A DNA stretch of 64,000 nucleotides from Paenibacillus sp. FSL M7-0420 (GCF_038002345.1 NZ_JBBOCJ010000001.1:6076001-6140000); one strand, 5' to 3'; positions 9,138-22,321 are shown, counted from the first letter of the stretch. Notes: a model not told the origin generated them from the sequence alone. Numbers and translations: made by a program.

Positions 9138-10556
9138 GTGCTGAAGGGAATCAGGTCCAGACTTATCGTCTATATTACCCTTATGCTGCTCCTGATCGTG
9201 CTGCTGCTGGAGGGAGTGTTCATCGCTGCTGTCCACTATTATTATCTGGGCAGTGCGATGGAGACATTGAATACAAGGGCCACGACTTCAGCGACCTTTT
9301 TCAATAAGTATCTGGAGAGTTATAGCTTGAATGAACGGGCGCGTTATATTCTGGAGAATCTCTCCCCTGAGGAGAGCAGTAAGGTGGAGGTGCTGAGTCC
9401 AGCCGGGCATGTGGTCATTAATTCCTTCGGCTTCTCCAGTAGAGAGCAGGTGAGTACCCCTGATGTGAGAGCAGCCCTGGCCAACGGCAAAGGAAGCTTT
9501 CAGAGCATCAAGCCAGTGAACGGGGAACGAATTATGGCAGTCTCTATCGCGCTGAAGGAGTCGGGGAGCACGATGGGCTTGCTGCGCTACTCGGTTTCAG
9601 CAGAGCCTCTATATAACGTTATTCTCAAAATTGCGCTGAATGCAGCCATCGTCGGGCTGCTCGTCATTGGATTCGGCTTCATGCTCAGCCTGATTATCGC
9701 CAAACGGATCGTAGGGCCGATCCAGCAGCTGACCGGGGTCGCCAAGGAAATGGCCACCGGTAATTTTGCCGTCCGGGCAAAGAGACGGTATGACGATGAA
9801 GTCGGCACCCTTGCGGTAACGCTGAATTATATGTCGGAGGAGATCCTCAAGAGCGAGAAGCTCAAATATGATTTCATCTCCTCCGTCACTCATGAGCTGC
9901 GGACCCCGCTTACCTCCATCAAAGGCTGGGGGGAGACCCTGCTGGTTGGTGATCTATCGGATAAACAGGAGACCCTGCAGGGTCTTGAGGTTATGACCGG
10001 GGAGACAGACCGGCTGATCGGCCTGGTGGAGGATCTGCTGGACTTCTCCAAATTCCAGGCCGGAGAGATCCGCATTGTGCGCCAGCCGTATGATCTTAGA
10101 GGCCTGCTGGAGGATCTGCTGCTGCAGTTCAGATACCGGGGGCAGACGAAGCAGATCCGCCTCTACGCCGATCTTCCCGATCAGCCGCTGCCGGTGGACG
10201 GTGATTTTAACCGGTTGAAGCAGGTGTTTGTCAATTTGCTGGATAATGCCTTCAAGTTCACCCCTGCGGAGGGCGAGGTCCGCCTTACAGCCGTACTCGA
10301 AGGCGAGCGGATACTCGTCACAGTCGCCGACAACGGCGAAGGTATCGAGACTGAGGATCTGGCACAGCTTGGCACCAAATTCTTCAAAGGCCGCTCCCGC
10401 CAGTCCGGAAGCGGCCTGGGCCTCGCCATCTGCAAAGAAATTATCGAGCTGCATGACGGGCAGCTGCGAATCGAGAGCGAATTCACCAAGGGAACCACAG
10501 TAATTGTAGAGCTGCCGCGTTACGAGGTGGAGCAGCATTTTGCCTCACCAGTGTAG
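9138..10556 (+). CDS. Membrane sensor histidine kinase
   Basis: About 472 residues. The order is transmembrane helix 1 (residues 9-32), an extracytoplasmic sensor of about 130 residues, transmembrane helix 2 (165-188), a HAMP linker, a dimerisation domain with the phospho-acceptor His in SSVTHELRTPLTS (H252), and an ATPase domain with the N box NLLDNAFKF, G1 DNGEGI and G2 GSGLGLAI. All catalytic motifs are present. I choose the GTG at 9138, because GGAGGGG precedes it and it begins two bases after the response regulator stop; an ATG at 9105 would overlap deeply. It should phosphorylate the regulator upstream. Confidence 0.9.
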   Translation: MLKGIRSRLIVYITLMLLLIVLLLEGVFIAAVHYYYLGSAMETLNTRATTSATFFNKYLESYSLNERARYILENLSPEESSKVEVLSPAGHVVINSFGFSSREQVSTPDVRAALANGKGSFQSIKPVNGERIMAVSIALKESGSTMGLLRYSVSAEPLYNVILKIALNAAIVGLLVIGFGFMLSLIIAKRIVGPIQQLTGVAKEMATGNFAVRAKRRYDDEVGTLAVTLNYMSEEILKSEKLKYDFISSVTHELRTPLTSIKGWGETLLVGDLSDKQETLQGLEVMTGETDRLIGLVEDLLDFSKFQAGEIRIVRQPYDLRGLLEDLLLQFRYRGQTKQIRLYADLPDQPLPVDGDFNRLKQVFVNLLDNAFKFTPAEGEVRLTAVLEGERILVTVADNGEGIETEDLAQLGTKFFKGRSRQSGSGLGLAICKEIIELHDGQLRIESEFTKGTTVIVELPRYEVEQHFASPV

Positions 10557-10585
10557 CTCTAGCTCTGTATCCCGCTGTGCTTCTA

Positions 10586-11056
10586 TTACTCTACCCGGGC
10601 TTGTCCGCTCCCTCGCGCGATTTCCACAACTGGCTTAGTCTCTATAGAGACGTTACCGGCCACGGCTCTGGAGATCATACAGGATTCTTCAGCCTTATGT
10701 GCCAGCCGCTCTGCCATCTTCAGCTGCGCCGGTGCCGCACCAGCCTGGAGCACAATGCTAGGCTTGTGAACAATCTTTTCGTACGTGAACACATTATTCG
10801 TGACATCTACTGTCGCTTCAGACGCCAGGGTCAGCTCCTCTGGAACAATCTCCGAACGCTCCAGCATTGCGGCCAGGGTAATCAGGTAACAGGTCGCTGC
10901 TGCACCCAGCAGCATCTCATCCGGGTTCGTGCCGGTTCCCGGTCCGCCCATCTCCTGCGGAATCGATATAACCGTCCGCAGTCCGCCCGCATCAATATGC
11001 CCTTCGCTGTTCCGTCCTCCATTCCATACCGCCTTCAGGTGAAAAGGATGCTTCAT
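10586..11056 (-). CDS. OsmC-family peroxiredoxin-like protein
   Basis: The 156-residue protein matches the OsmC/Ohr fold by its two redox cysteines, in AAATCYLITLA and in EESCMISRAV, spaced as in the family, and by the PDEMLLGAA motif before the first. Such proteins reduce organic hydroperoxides using the Cys pair. The catalytic Arg position cannot be judged safely. It is convergent with the histidine kinase gene, with about 30 bases between them and no strong terminator in view. AGGACGGAG lies upstream of the ATG. Confidence 0.8.
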   Translation of the reverse strand: MKHPFHLKAVWNGGRNSEGHIDAGGLRTVISIPQEMGGPGTGTNPDEMLLGAAATCYLITLAAMLERSEIVPEELTLASEATVDVTNNVFTYEKIVHKPSIVLQAGAAPAQLKMAERLAHKAEESCMISRAVAGNVSIETKPVVEIARGSGQARVE

Positions 11057-11119
11057 CTCACTCCGTCCTTTCTTTTCTTCATATCAAATAAGTACTATTA
11101 TCTTGTGTCACTCCTGGGG

Positions 11120-11821
11120 CTAGATACGCCCGATCCGTCTGGTCTCCAGCCGCTGGTCTGCCTGCCTATACACATGGCAAGTCATCTCCGTCAGATTCAC
11201 CAGCCCAAGCGACCTTTCTTCAAGTATCGGGTAGGTATTAGACCCCAGATCGCAGTTCATCCTGACGCCGTCACCATAGATCCGTTCAACCGGCGTATGC
11301 CCGTGAATCACCGGCCTGCCATTCGTTAAGGCCAGGAGCGCTTCACGCGGCTGGCGGTAGAATTCATATTCTGTCATCCATAGAATCTCCCGGCTCTGCT
11401 CCTCCAGAGTCTGCTCTGTATACAGTCCGGCATGTGTATATACATATTCATCATCCTCAAAATACAGCGGCAAAGAATAGGCCCATTCCATCAGCTCCTG
11501 CCGTTGTTCCGGGTCGGGATAAGCCTGCTTCAGGCTCGCCAGCGTCTCGCGCCCGCCATGGCTCAGCCAAAGCTTGTCTCCGCTTTTTATATAATCCCCC
11601 ATCATTTCTTCATGATTGCCAATCAGCGCATGGACCTGGCCCGGATGCCGCTCTGTAAGCTGCTTAAGGTAAACAAGCACTCCGGCCGAGTCCTTGCCCC
11701 GGTTGATCATATCTCCGCCGATGACCAGCTGGTCCTGCGCCCAGTTCATTCCAGAGTGCCGGAGCAGAAGCTCCAGACCCGTCTTATCGCCATGGATATC
11801 CGTTATGAAGAATTTGCGCAT
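11120..11821 (-). CDS. Metallophosphoesterase of the Ser/Thr phosphatase (PrpE/ApaH-like) type
   Basis: The 233-residue cytoplasmic protein carries the full calcineurin-type metal set: DIHGD near the start, GGDMINRG, GNHEEMM and a C-terminal HGHTPV. This order and the short length match bacterial PPP-type phosphatases such as PrpE, or symmetrical dinucleoside tetraphosphatases. Substrate, phosphoprotein or dinucleotide, cannot be decided from sequence. It is read in the same direction as the DUF421 gene upstream, 34 bases away, so the two may share a transcript. Confidence 0.8.
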   Translation of the reverse strand: MRKFFITDIHGDKTGLELLLRHSGMNWAQDQLVIGGDMINRGKDSAGVLVYLKQLTERHPGQVHALIGNHEEMMGDYIKSGDKLWLSHGGRETLASLKQAYPDPEQRQELMEWAYSLPLYFEDDEYVYTHAGLYTEQTLEEQSREILWMTEYEFYRQPREALLALTNGRPVIHGHTPVERIYGDGVRMNCDLGSNTYPILEERSLGLVNLTEMTCHVYRQADQRLETRRIGRI

Positions 11822-11854
11822 GAACTCCCTCCTTCTACAGCATCCAGTCTATCT

Positions 11855-12439
11855 TTATTGCAGTTTAATCTCGTCAAAAAGCCCAGTCTGCGGATCAGGC
11901 TGATCCAGGTGTCCAGCCTCGTTCGCTGGACCGCTTCCGCCCAGATATTTAGCAAAGAGCACCTCGATCTGGGCCATAGTGGCCGGCTTTGCGGAATCCT
12001 GCAGTTCATATCCGAGCTGGCCGTTGGGCTCAATCGTCGCTGTTTTGACATCGCTGAGCCTGGAGATGCCCTGTCCCCGCAGGCTCATCTCCAGCTCATC
12101 GACGGTTAATCTCAGCTTCCGCAGATTCTTAGGCTGAAGCTGTCCCTCCGCAATAACAATAACCGCAGGCCCCTTGATCAGCCGCTCCAGAGCACCCCAG
12201 CGGACCTGCAGCCATTCCACTACAATTAACACTATGATGAATACGGCTGCTGCAACTATGGTAATCAGAATACTATGATCGGCGATCGGCTGCACAATAA
12301 TCGTCCCAATTGAGATCATGGCGATCGTCGTAGGAATCGTCATCTGCGAGATCGATTTGCGGCCGGCCAGCCGCAGCACCAGCATCCCGACAATGATCAG
12401 CACCAGCGCCTTCCAGATTTCGCTCCAGATTTCATGCAT
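11855..12439 (-). CDS. DUF421 (YetF-like) membrane protein
   Basis: About 194 residues. Three hydrophobic segments occupy residues 1-85, including the LRLAGRKSISQMT motif typical of YetF-family proteins. A soluble C-terminal domain follows, with the conserved GPAVIVIAEGQL and LRLTVDELEMSLRGQGI segments. The family's function is not established; some members are linked to spore or envelope physiology. The open frame extends upstream, but AAGGAGA sits just before the ATG at 12439, which begins MHEIWSEIW, so I start there. Confidence 0.85.
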   Translation of the reverse strand: MHEIWSEIWKALVLIIVGMLVLRLAGRKSISQMTIPTTIAMISIGTIIVQPIADHSILITIVAAAVFIIVLIVVEWLQVRWGALERLIKGPAVIVIAEGQLQPKNLRKLRLTVDELEMSLRGQGISRLSDVKTATIEPNGQLGYELQDSAKPATMAQIEVLFAKYLGGSGPANEAGHLDQPDPQTGLFDEIKLQ

Positions 12440-12503
12440 CGCTCCGTCTCCTTTTGATAGTAGATAGGCTAGCTTTTGTCTTACAGGAGGCGAATATGCA
12501 TCT

Positions 12504-13302
12504 CTAGAGAATCGGAGCCCGGCACACGCCCGCCGGAATCCCCAACCGGTTGTAATGCTGTTTGATGTTGACAAGCGCATGGCCGCTGAACACCTGCGCC
12601 ACTATGTCCTCCAAAGGTCCAGCCTCCACCTGCTCCTTCCGCAGCAGACGCTCCACCGCGCTCTTGATCTCCAAGGGGTACAGATTTCCGGCCACACTGG
12701 AGAGACCATTGCAAGGGCCTGCGGCGAAATTCTCCACAAGCCTCATATCCCCTGCTGCAAAAAGAATGAACCCCTCCGGATACTCTACTCCCACATGCCG
12801 CTGCAAATCGCCTGTTTCTTTGTAGCCTACAATATTCGGGTGGCGGCGGATTAACGTGTACAGCGACTCCGGCGCCAGATCGAATCCGGTCCGGCCGGGA
12901 TTATTATACAGCGCTACCGGCTTGCTCGTATGGCTAAGCAACTCCTCCACATAAGCAACCGCCTGTTGCTGCGTAGGCCGGATGTATGGCGGGAAGCCAA
13001 TCATAATGGCATCGATTACCGATGTCTCCAGCGCCTGAACCAGCGTTACCGCGTCCCGGGTTCTGATGGCAGAAGCCCCGAACACCAGCTCTATCCCCTG
13101 GAAGCGCTGCTGATTGAAGTACTCAATGATCTCCAATTCTCTCTCCGATACTCAGCGAATGCTGCTCGCCAGTGCTTCCCGAGATCAGCAGCGATTCGAT
13201 ACCGTTCTGCTTCTGGTAGGCGACAATGGCTTCGAATCCTTCTACATTCAGACCCTCATCACTGTGAAAAGGTGTAGGGATCGCTACATTTAATCTTTTC
13301 AT
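12504..13302 (-). pseudogene. DapA/N-acetylneuraminate-lyase family gene with a frameshift
   Basis: Two frames together make one DapA-superfamily aldolase of about 277 residues. The first (start 13302, with AAGGAGTG) contains the phosphate/carboxylate motif GSTGEQHSL and breaks after SIGER. The second resumes with LEIIEYFN. It carries YNNPGRTG, with the catalytic Tyr region, and the Schiff-base Lys in NIVGYKETGD. The break lies in a short GA repeat near 13136-13150: one extra GA would restore GERELEIIEYF. So this is a recent two-base contraction, a phase-variable tract or a sequencing error. If restored, it would cleave or condense 2-keto acids; the substrate is unknown. Confidence 0.8.
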
Positions 13303-13351
13303 ATTACACTCCTTTTGGAATAGACCTCGCATCTTCTAACTCCAATGTAAC

Positions 13352-13392
13352 AAAAAATCCTGATGAATCAAGAAATACTTGATCATCAGGAT
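13352..13392 (-). terminator. Terminator of the secreted-protein gene
   Basis: On the minus strand TCCTGATGATCAAG pairs with CTTGATTCATCAGGA (one bulged base), followed by TTTTTTG. A near copy lies at 16762-16801 behind the decayed duplicate. Confidence 0.8.
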
Positions 13393-13424
13393 AAATTCAG
13401 TTCTATAGCAACACGGCTTCCCGC

Positions 13425-14516
13425 TTACTTAGCCTTACCGGCAGGCTCATAGATCAGACAACGCAGCTGTTTACCCGGATAGCGTAATTCCGCATTATAT
13501 TTGCTGCCGTCTTCCAGCAACACATCCACGGCCACCATCCCGCGTTTATTGTTTACCTTGGTGTTCGTCAGATACGCCTTCACTATCTTTCTTTTCTCTC
13601 CCTGCTTGTCCTTAACAATCCGGGTAGCTTCCTTTATCCAGCTGTCATCCTTCTTCATGGCAGCCGCTGCTGCCGCGTCGATCGGGGTTCTTTTTATAAT
13701 AGAGTTAAAAGCTGTTGTATCTACCACCACCCCGGTGTCAGGATCGATCTGTACACTATATTGCCAGTATTCCTGACCTTGTCCAAGCAGAGTAAGCGAC
13801 TTATATGGTGCAGAATGAACCGACCAAAATGAGGGGATGCCATAACCCGGTTCATGCAGCATAACATTTGTTTGCAGCTTGGAGATATCGGCATCGAACA
13901 GCTTGCGCACACTTTCAGCCGCCCGTGCCTGTACTTCAGTCTTGCTGAATTTCTCCGGTACGGCCACGGCAGGAGCAGTTATATTACGTTTGGATGACAG
14001 AAGATTAAGCCGGTAGTACCAGTCAATCATTTGCAGCAGCTCTTCATCCGTCCAGGTGCGCTCCGGTTGATGATACGTATTGGTCTTTATATCGAGATAC
14101 AATTCTCCTTGACCCGCCTCTAGCGGCAAAGGCTTCTGCGGCCGCACACCATCATATACATACTTATCCTCCAGCACCCGCCTGCGGTTAATCTCCGCAT
14201 CGCTCATCGCCCGGCCTGAAATATGGGGATCGCCTGGGAGCTCTAGATAGTCGTAGATTTGCTGGATTTGTTCCTCTGTCATCTGCTTCAGCAGCAGATC
14301 ATCATTCACGGTAGATACCGGCACGGGTGCCTCCACCTTCAGTACAGGAACATCGCTTCCTGCCGGACTTGCCTTAGCACTGACCTGAGCTGCCGTACTG
14401 TACTTCGCGACGACTGCTGAGTTCGCCAGACTGGGGACAAGGAGTCCGCTGAATGCGAACATACCGCCTGAGCATAGGACAACTGCCATAGTAACAGACC
14501 ACTTTTTCTTGTTCAA
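13425..14516 (-). CDS. Secreted protein with PepSY/YcdB-like region
   Basis: About 363 residues with a basic N-terminus, a hydrophobic signal or anchor (residues 8-32) and a likely cleavage after SLANSA. The middle and C-terminal parts have a YcdB/PepSY-like pattern: KTEVQARAAESVRKLF, then a YWQYSVQIDPDTGVVVD strand pair. Such modules are found in extracytoplasmic propeptides and inhibitors, but I cannot assign a role. GGAGGT lies 8 bases before a TTG at 14516; the ATG at 14531 has no ribosome site and would include that GGAGGT, so I prefer the TTG. The kinase and regulator genes lie directly upstream on the same strand. Confidence 0.65.
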   Translation of the reverse strand: MNKKKWSVTMAVVLCSGGMFAFSGLLVPSLANSAVVAKYSTAAQVSAKASPAGSDVPVLKVEAPVPVSTVNDDLLLKQMTEEQIQQIYDYLELPGDPHISGRAMSDAEINRRRVLEDKYVYDGVRPQKPLPLEAGQGELYLDIKTNTYHQPERTWTDEELLQMIDWYYRLNLLSSKRNITAPAVAVPEKFSKTEVQARAAESVRKLFDADISKLQTNVMLHEPGYGIPSFWSVHSAPYKSLTLLGQGQEYWQYSVQIDPDTGVVVDTTAFNSIIKRTPIDAAAAAAMKKDDSWIKEATRIVKDKQGEKRKIVKAYLTNTKVNNKRGMVAVDVLLEDGSKYNAELRYPGKQLRCLIYEPAGKAK

Positions 14517-14575
14517 TTGTATTACCTCCATCAGGATTCAGGATATTAACTCTATCCATAGCTTAATCCCGGGAT

Positions 14576-14613
14576 ATTATAGAGTAGAGGAGCAGTTGTT
14601 ATGGAGTTGTAAA
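14576..14613 (-). promoter_or_regulatory. Promoter with TTTACA-N5-ATAACA direct repeat
   Basis: On the minus strand TTTACA (14608-14613) and ATAACA (14597-14602) are spaced 11 bases start to start, the pattern bound by OmpR/PhoB-type regulators. TATAAT at 14576-14581 is a perfect -10 box with no good -35, so the direct repeat overlaps the -35 region as in an activated promoter. The same arrangement is preserved in the decayed copy at 16970-17007. The response regulator encoded at 15975-16634 is the obvious candidate. Confidence 0.55.
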
Positions 14614-14619
14614 ATAGCT

Positions 14620-15972
14620 TCACACAGTAGAGCTTAAAAAAAGCCGGATGCTCGTCCCCTCACCCGGAGCAGATAGCAGCTCAATTCTGGCATGATGCGC
14701 TTCAGCAATCTGGCGGCATAGAGAGAGACCCAGACCTGCATGGCCATAGGACCGCGAACGTGAAGGATCTGCACGGTAGAACGGCTCAAATGCCCGCCTG
14801 CTCTGCTCTTCTGTCAATCCACTCCCGCTGTCCTGTACTTCAAGCACCCCTGCTCCGTCCTGCTGATAGGCCAGCACACGGATCGTATGCCCTGGCCGGG
14901 ACACCGGAATCGCATTCTCGATCAGATTCACCAGCAAAGCTGCCAGAAGATCAGCATCTCCCCATACGGCAGGAATGGAGCTATTCAGCTCCAGCAGTAA
15001 TCCGTTATCTGTTACCCTCTGCTGTTCGGTCTGGGCCACTGTGTCGAATAGCGAAGCCACGTCTACCTCTGCCAGCATCAGCGGCTGATGCCGCAGAACG
15101 GACAGATCCAGCAGTTTGAAGGCCAGATTCTTCAGCCTCACGGTCTCACTAAGAATATAATGGCCCGCCTTGACCTGATCCTCCTGATCTATGTTAGCTG
15201 TGGTCAGCAGCTCCGCGAATCCCTGTATACTGGTCAGCGGTGTCCGCAGCTCATGAGCCAGATTATCGACCATCCGCTGCTTATCCTCAGCCATGCCTGC
15301 GAGATCGCTCATCCGCTGCTCGATCACTGAAGCCATTCGGTTGAAGTTTACGGCCAGCTCCCCGAATTCATCCCTGCTGTTCAGCTCCACACGGTTGGAA
15401 TAATCGCCTTCGGCTATCGTCTTCGTTGTCTCCGACAACAGCTTGAGCGGCTTGGTCAGATGCCGGATCAGAAGATAGAGCAACCCCACGAGGAGCGGAC
15501 CGACAATCCAGTTAATCATCACAAAAAAACGGTTAAGCTCCTCCTGCTGAGCGTACAGCCCGCTGATATCGCGCTTGTATACCAGCTCCAAATGTTGATA
15601 GGGAGCAGGGAGCGGCATCGCTAACGTCATGATATGTTCTTCCTGTGCTGCACGCTGTTCTTTCTCACCAGGATAGAGCAGCAGTCCATCATCCCGCAGC
15701 TCCAGCTCTATCCCCTGCTTACGGTAGTGTTCTCCATAGGACTTAGCCACACTGACCAGCAGTGCCGGGGTAAGAGAGACGCCTCTTGCCCGAATGGAAT
15801 CCAGATTCTCATAGATATTATTCGTAATTAGCAGCTGTTCGCTGGCCGCACGTTTGCTCTCACTGGCCATGTTCAGCTGCCAGCTTTTTTTCATTACCAT
15901 CACGACACTTACATCAAGTGCCGCTATAAACAGCACCAGGACAGCAAGGAGAATCTTATGCCAGAACCGCAT
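14620..15972 (-). CDS. Membrane sensor histidine kinase
   Basis: The 450-residue kinase has a transmembrane helix at residues 7-27, an extracytoplasmic loop of about 120 residues, a second helix (148-170), a HAMP linker, the phospho-acceptor His in NLAHELRTPLTS (H240) and an ATPase domain with NLIENAIPVS, DSGSGL and HAGLGLSL motifs. It follows its response regulator by two bases. The secreted-protein promoter begins within about ten bases of its stop codon, suggesting that the pair controls the secreted-protein gene. The signal is unknown. Confidence 0.88.
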   Translation of the reverse strand: MRFWHKILLAVLVLFIAALDVSVVMVMKKSWQLNMASESKRAASEQLLITNNIYENLDSIRARGVSLTPALLVSVAKSYGEHYRKQGIELELRDDGLLLYPGEKEQRAAQEEHIMTLAMPLPAPYQHLELVYKRDISGLYAQQEELNRFFVMINWIVGPLLVGLLYLLIRHLTKPLKLLSETTKTIAEGDYSNRVELNSRDEFGELAVNFNRMASVIEQRMSDLAGMAEDKQRMVDNLAHELRTPLTSIQGFAELLTTANIDQEDQVKAGHYILSETVRLKNLAFKLLDLSVLRHQPLMLAEVDVASLFDTVAQTEQQRVTDNGLLLELNSSIPAVWGDADLLAALLVNLIENAIPVSRPGHTIRVLAYQQDGAGVLEVQDSGSGLTEEQSRRAFEPFYRADPSRSRSYGHAGLGLSLCRQIAEAHHARIELLSAPGEGTSIRLFLSSTV

Positions 15973-15974
15973 GG

Positions 15975-16634
15975 CTAGACCTGAACTTCCAGCCGGTAGC
16001 CCAGCTTGAACACGGTTTTGATCTGTTCTTCCCAGCCCAGCTTTTTGCGCAGCTGCCGGATATGTACATCCACGGTACGGGTATCACCGGCATAATCATA
16101 GCCCCAAGCCAGCTCCAGCAGCTTCTCTCTGGAAAGAGCAATATTCCGGTTGCGAATCAACACTTCAAGCAGCTCGAATTCTCTGGCCGTCAGATCCACC
16201 AGCAGCTGTTCCACCCACACCTGACGCTCCTTGAACCGGACTTCAACCTCATCGCATACAAAAGCAGAGGCAGCCTGCTCATTCCTCCGCAGCACAACAT
16301 TAATCCGGGCCAGCAGCTCCAGAATCTCAAAGGGCTTGATAATATAATCATCCGCACCCAGCTCGAAGCCCCTGATCCGGTCTGAGAGTGCATTCCGGGC
16401 CGTAATCAGAATGACCGGAATTTTAAGCGGAGCAATCTGCTGCATCACCCCGAACCCGTCCAGACCGGGAAGCATGACATCCAGCAGGACGAGATCCGCC
16501 CGTTCCTTCTCCAGCAATTCCGCAACCTCTGAGCCGGTATAGGCTTTGGAATACGTATGTCCCACCAGCTTAAGGTTCATAGTTATTAAATCATTAATCG
16601 CCTGTTCATCCTCAACAACAAGTATATGAGCCAT
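15975..16634 (-). CDS. OmpR-family response regulator
   Basis: The 219-residue protein has a receiver domain with ED at residues 8-10, phospho-acceptor D52 in LVLLDVMLPG, the ITAR switch and IIKPFE Lys, then a winged helix (125-219) with the RTVDVHIRQLRKKLG recognition region. It is first in an operon with the kinase. Its likely operator is the TTTACA-N5-ATAACA repeat found upstream of both the intact (14597-14613) and decayed (16991-17007) secreted-protein copies that flank the two-component genes. Confidence 0.9.
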   Translation of the reverse strand: MAHILVVEDEQAINDLITMNLKLVGHTYSKAYTGSEVAELLEKERADLVLLDVMLPGLDGFGVMQQIAPLKIPVILITARNALSDRIRGFELGADDYIIKPFEILELLARINVVLRRNEQAASAFVCDEVEVRFKERQVWVEQLLVDLTAREFELLEVLIRNRNIALSREKLLELAWGYDYAGDTRTVDVHIRQLRKKLGWEEQIKTVFKLGYRLEVQV

Positions 16635-16761
16635 CTATCGAATATCCTCCTAACTCTGTAGCCACAGGGTACCCGTACACAGGTAACCTAATCTTAATCA
16701 TACCAGATTCCAGAGCATCCATAACCTATAAGCCGAACCTGACCTTACACACCCGCCTGCT

Positions 16762-16801
16762 AAAAAATCCCGACGAATCAAGAACTGCTTGATCGTCAGG
16801 A
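16762..16801 (-). terminator. Terminator-like hairpin behind the decayed duplicate
   Basis: TCCCGACGA-TCAAG arms pair with CTTGAT-CGTCAGGA on the minus strand, followed by TTTTTTA. It is homologous to the hairpin at 13352-13392. Confidence 0.65.
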
Positions 16802-16832
16802 CTAGTTAGTTCATTGAATATAAGCTTCCCGC

Positions 16833-16952
16833 TTATTTTCCCTTATCGGCAGGCTCATCAATAGGCGTTCTTATCGCTGCCAAATTAACTGCTCTCGTAT
16901 CCACAACCACTGTGGGCTCCGGTGCTTTCGGGACGACAACAGTCTCTACCAC
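16833..16952 (-). pseudogene. Decayed duplicate of the secreted-protein gene
   Basis: A 39-codon minus-strand frame reads PTVVVDTRAVN, then IRTPID, then EPADKGK and stop. In the intact gene at 13425 the matching pieces are GVVVDTTAFN, KRTPID and, about 90 codons later, EPAGKAK at the C-terminus. So the region between RTPID and EPA has been deleted, as has everything before VVVD. The terminator hairpin downstream and the promoter with its direct repeat upstream (16970-17007) are also conserved. The whole unit is therefore a shrunken paralog on the far side of the two-component genes. Confidence 0.65.
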
Positions 16953-16969
16953 TACACTACTCTCTACAT

Positions 16970-17007
16970 GTTATAGAGTAGAGTGACAGTTGTTATGGAA
17001 TTGTAAA
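16970..17007 (-). promoter_or_regulatory. Relict promoter with conserved TTTACA-N5-ATAACA repeat
   Basis: TTTACA (17002-17007) and ATAACA (16991-16996) have the same 5-base gap as the intact promoter. TATAAC (16970-16975) stands in the -10 position. The surrounding 35-40 bases are about 85 percent identical to 14576-14613. Confidence 0.5.
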
Positions 17008-17083
17008 AAGAAACGGGGCCTCTCTGCTTCCCTTAACGTTATATCGCGGCTACCCAGGCAGTGTCCAAGCTTTCCCGAAAACA

Positions 17084-17118
17084 CAAAAAAACCACTGTCT
17101 GAGAATCAACAGTGGTCT
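17084..17118 (-). terminator. rRNA operon terminator
   Basis: On the minus strand ACCACTGT pairs with ACAGTGGT, followed by seven T residues, a few bases after the 5S gene. Confidence 0.9.
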
Positions 17119-17122
17119 TGTG

Positions 17123-17240
17123 TGCTTGGCAACGTCCTACTCTCCCAGGACCCTTCGGTCCAAGTACCATCGGCGCTGGAGGGCTTAACGGTCGTGTTCG
17201 GGATGGGTACGTGTGGAACCCCTCCGCTATCGCCACCAAA
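17123..17240 (-). rRNA. rrf: 5S ribosomal RNA
   Basis: The minus strand reads TTTGGTGGCGATAGCGGAG at the 5' end, then the conserved loop with CCCATCCCGAACACGACCGT, ending in GTTGCCAAGC. Length is about 117 nt. Ends are estimated from the terminal helix and could shift by one or two bases. It is last in the 16S-23S-5S operon. Confidence 0.95.
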
Positions 17241-17340
17241 CATGATTTTTGCGCTGCGTGGACATCTGTGAGATCACTCCCGCAAAATATCAATCCTTTA
17301 AAAGGACCTGCAGCTTAAAATCTTTCAGGAATTGATTCCT

Positions 17341-17375
17341 GAAAACTGAATCCGAAACGAATCTGCGTGTTAGAA
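17341..17375 (-). other. 3' arm of the 23S precursor processing stem
   Basis: This 35-base arm just after the 23S 3' end is complementary, with few mismatches, to 20385-20420 before the 5' end. Both contain AAACTG-type ends and CGAAACGAAT. This is the expected duplex cut by RNase III or Mini-III in 23S maturation. Confidence 0.7.
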
Positions 17376-17378
17376 ATT

Positions 17379-20304
<2,926 letters not shown>

Positions 20305-20384
20305 AATGTGTTTTCCCTAAGGAAAATCACGGTAGCAACTAATAACTATTTCCACTTGCTTACACAAGTTTCAGCTAAAAGATG

Positions 20385-20420
20385 TTCTAAAACGCAAATT
20401 CGTTTCGGTATCCAGTTTTC
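20385..20420 (-). other. 5' arm of the 23S precursor processing stem
   Basis: Mate of 17341-17375. The 16S-23S spacer (20305-20596) contains no tRNA gene that I can recognise. Confidence 0.7.
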
Positions 20421-20499
20421 AAGGATCAAGTTGCTGTAAGTTCGGGTCGAACACAACTGTGTCGATCGAAGTTACAGACGGTTGAGAGCTTAAACTCTC

Positions 20500-20527
20500 A
20501 AAACTGACCAACGAGTGAGTATTCGAA
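20500..20527 (-). other. 3' arm of the 16S precursor processing stem
   Basis: It is complementary to 22241-22268 at about 25 of 28 positions, sharing the CAACGAGTGAGTAT core. Together they enclose the 16S gene. Confidence 0.7.
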
Positions 20528-20594
20528 CCCAAGGGTTCTTTGGTGGAAGCAAGCTTCCGATTTGAATGTTTCCGTTGCAGGAAACGATTCTCCA

Positions 20595-22154
<1,560 letters not shown>

Positions 22155-22240
22155 AATTGGTATTTAGAAAGAGCGATTGCTCATTTTGAAACATCTGACG
22201 AGAATTTACATTCTCTCATTTTGGATCTCACCGAAGTGAT

Positions 22241-22268
22241 TTCCGATACTCACTCGTTGTTCAGTTTT
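22241..22268 (-). other. 5' arm of the 16S precursor processing stem
   Basis: Mate of 20500-20527. The leader between promoter and 16S also carries the TTGATCTTTGAAAACTG motif repeated, as TTGATCCTTGAAAACTGG, ahead of 23S (near 20411-20428). Confidence 0.7.
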
Positions 22269-22321
22269 CAAAGATCAAGCTCGTTGTTAGCGCCGCTCAC
22301 CGCGTCACCAGCAACTTTTAT

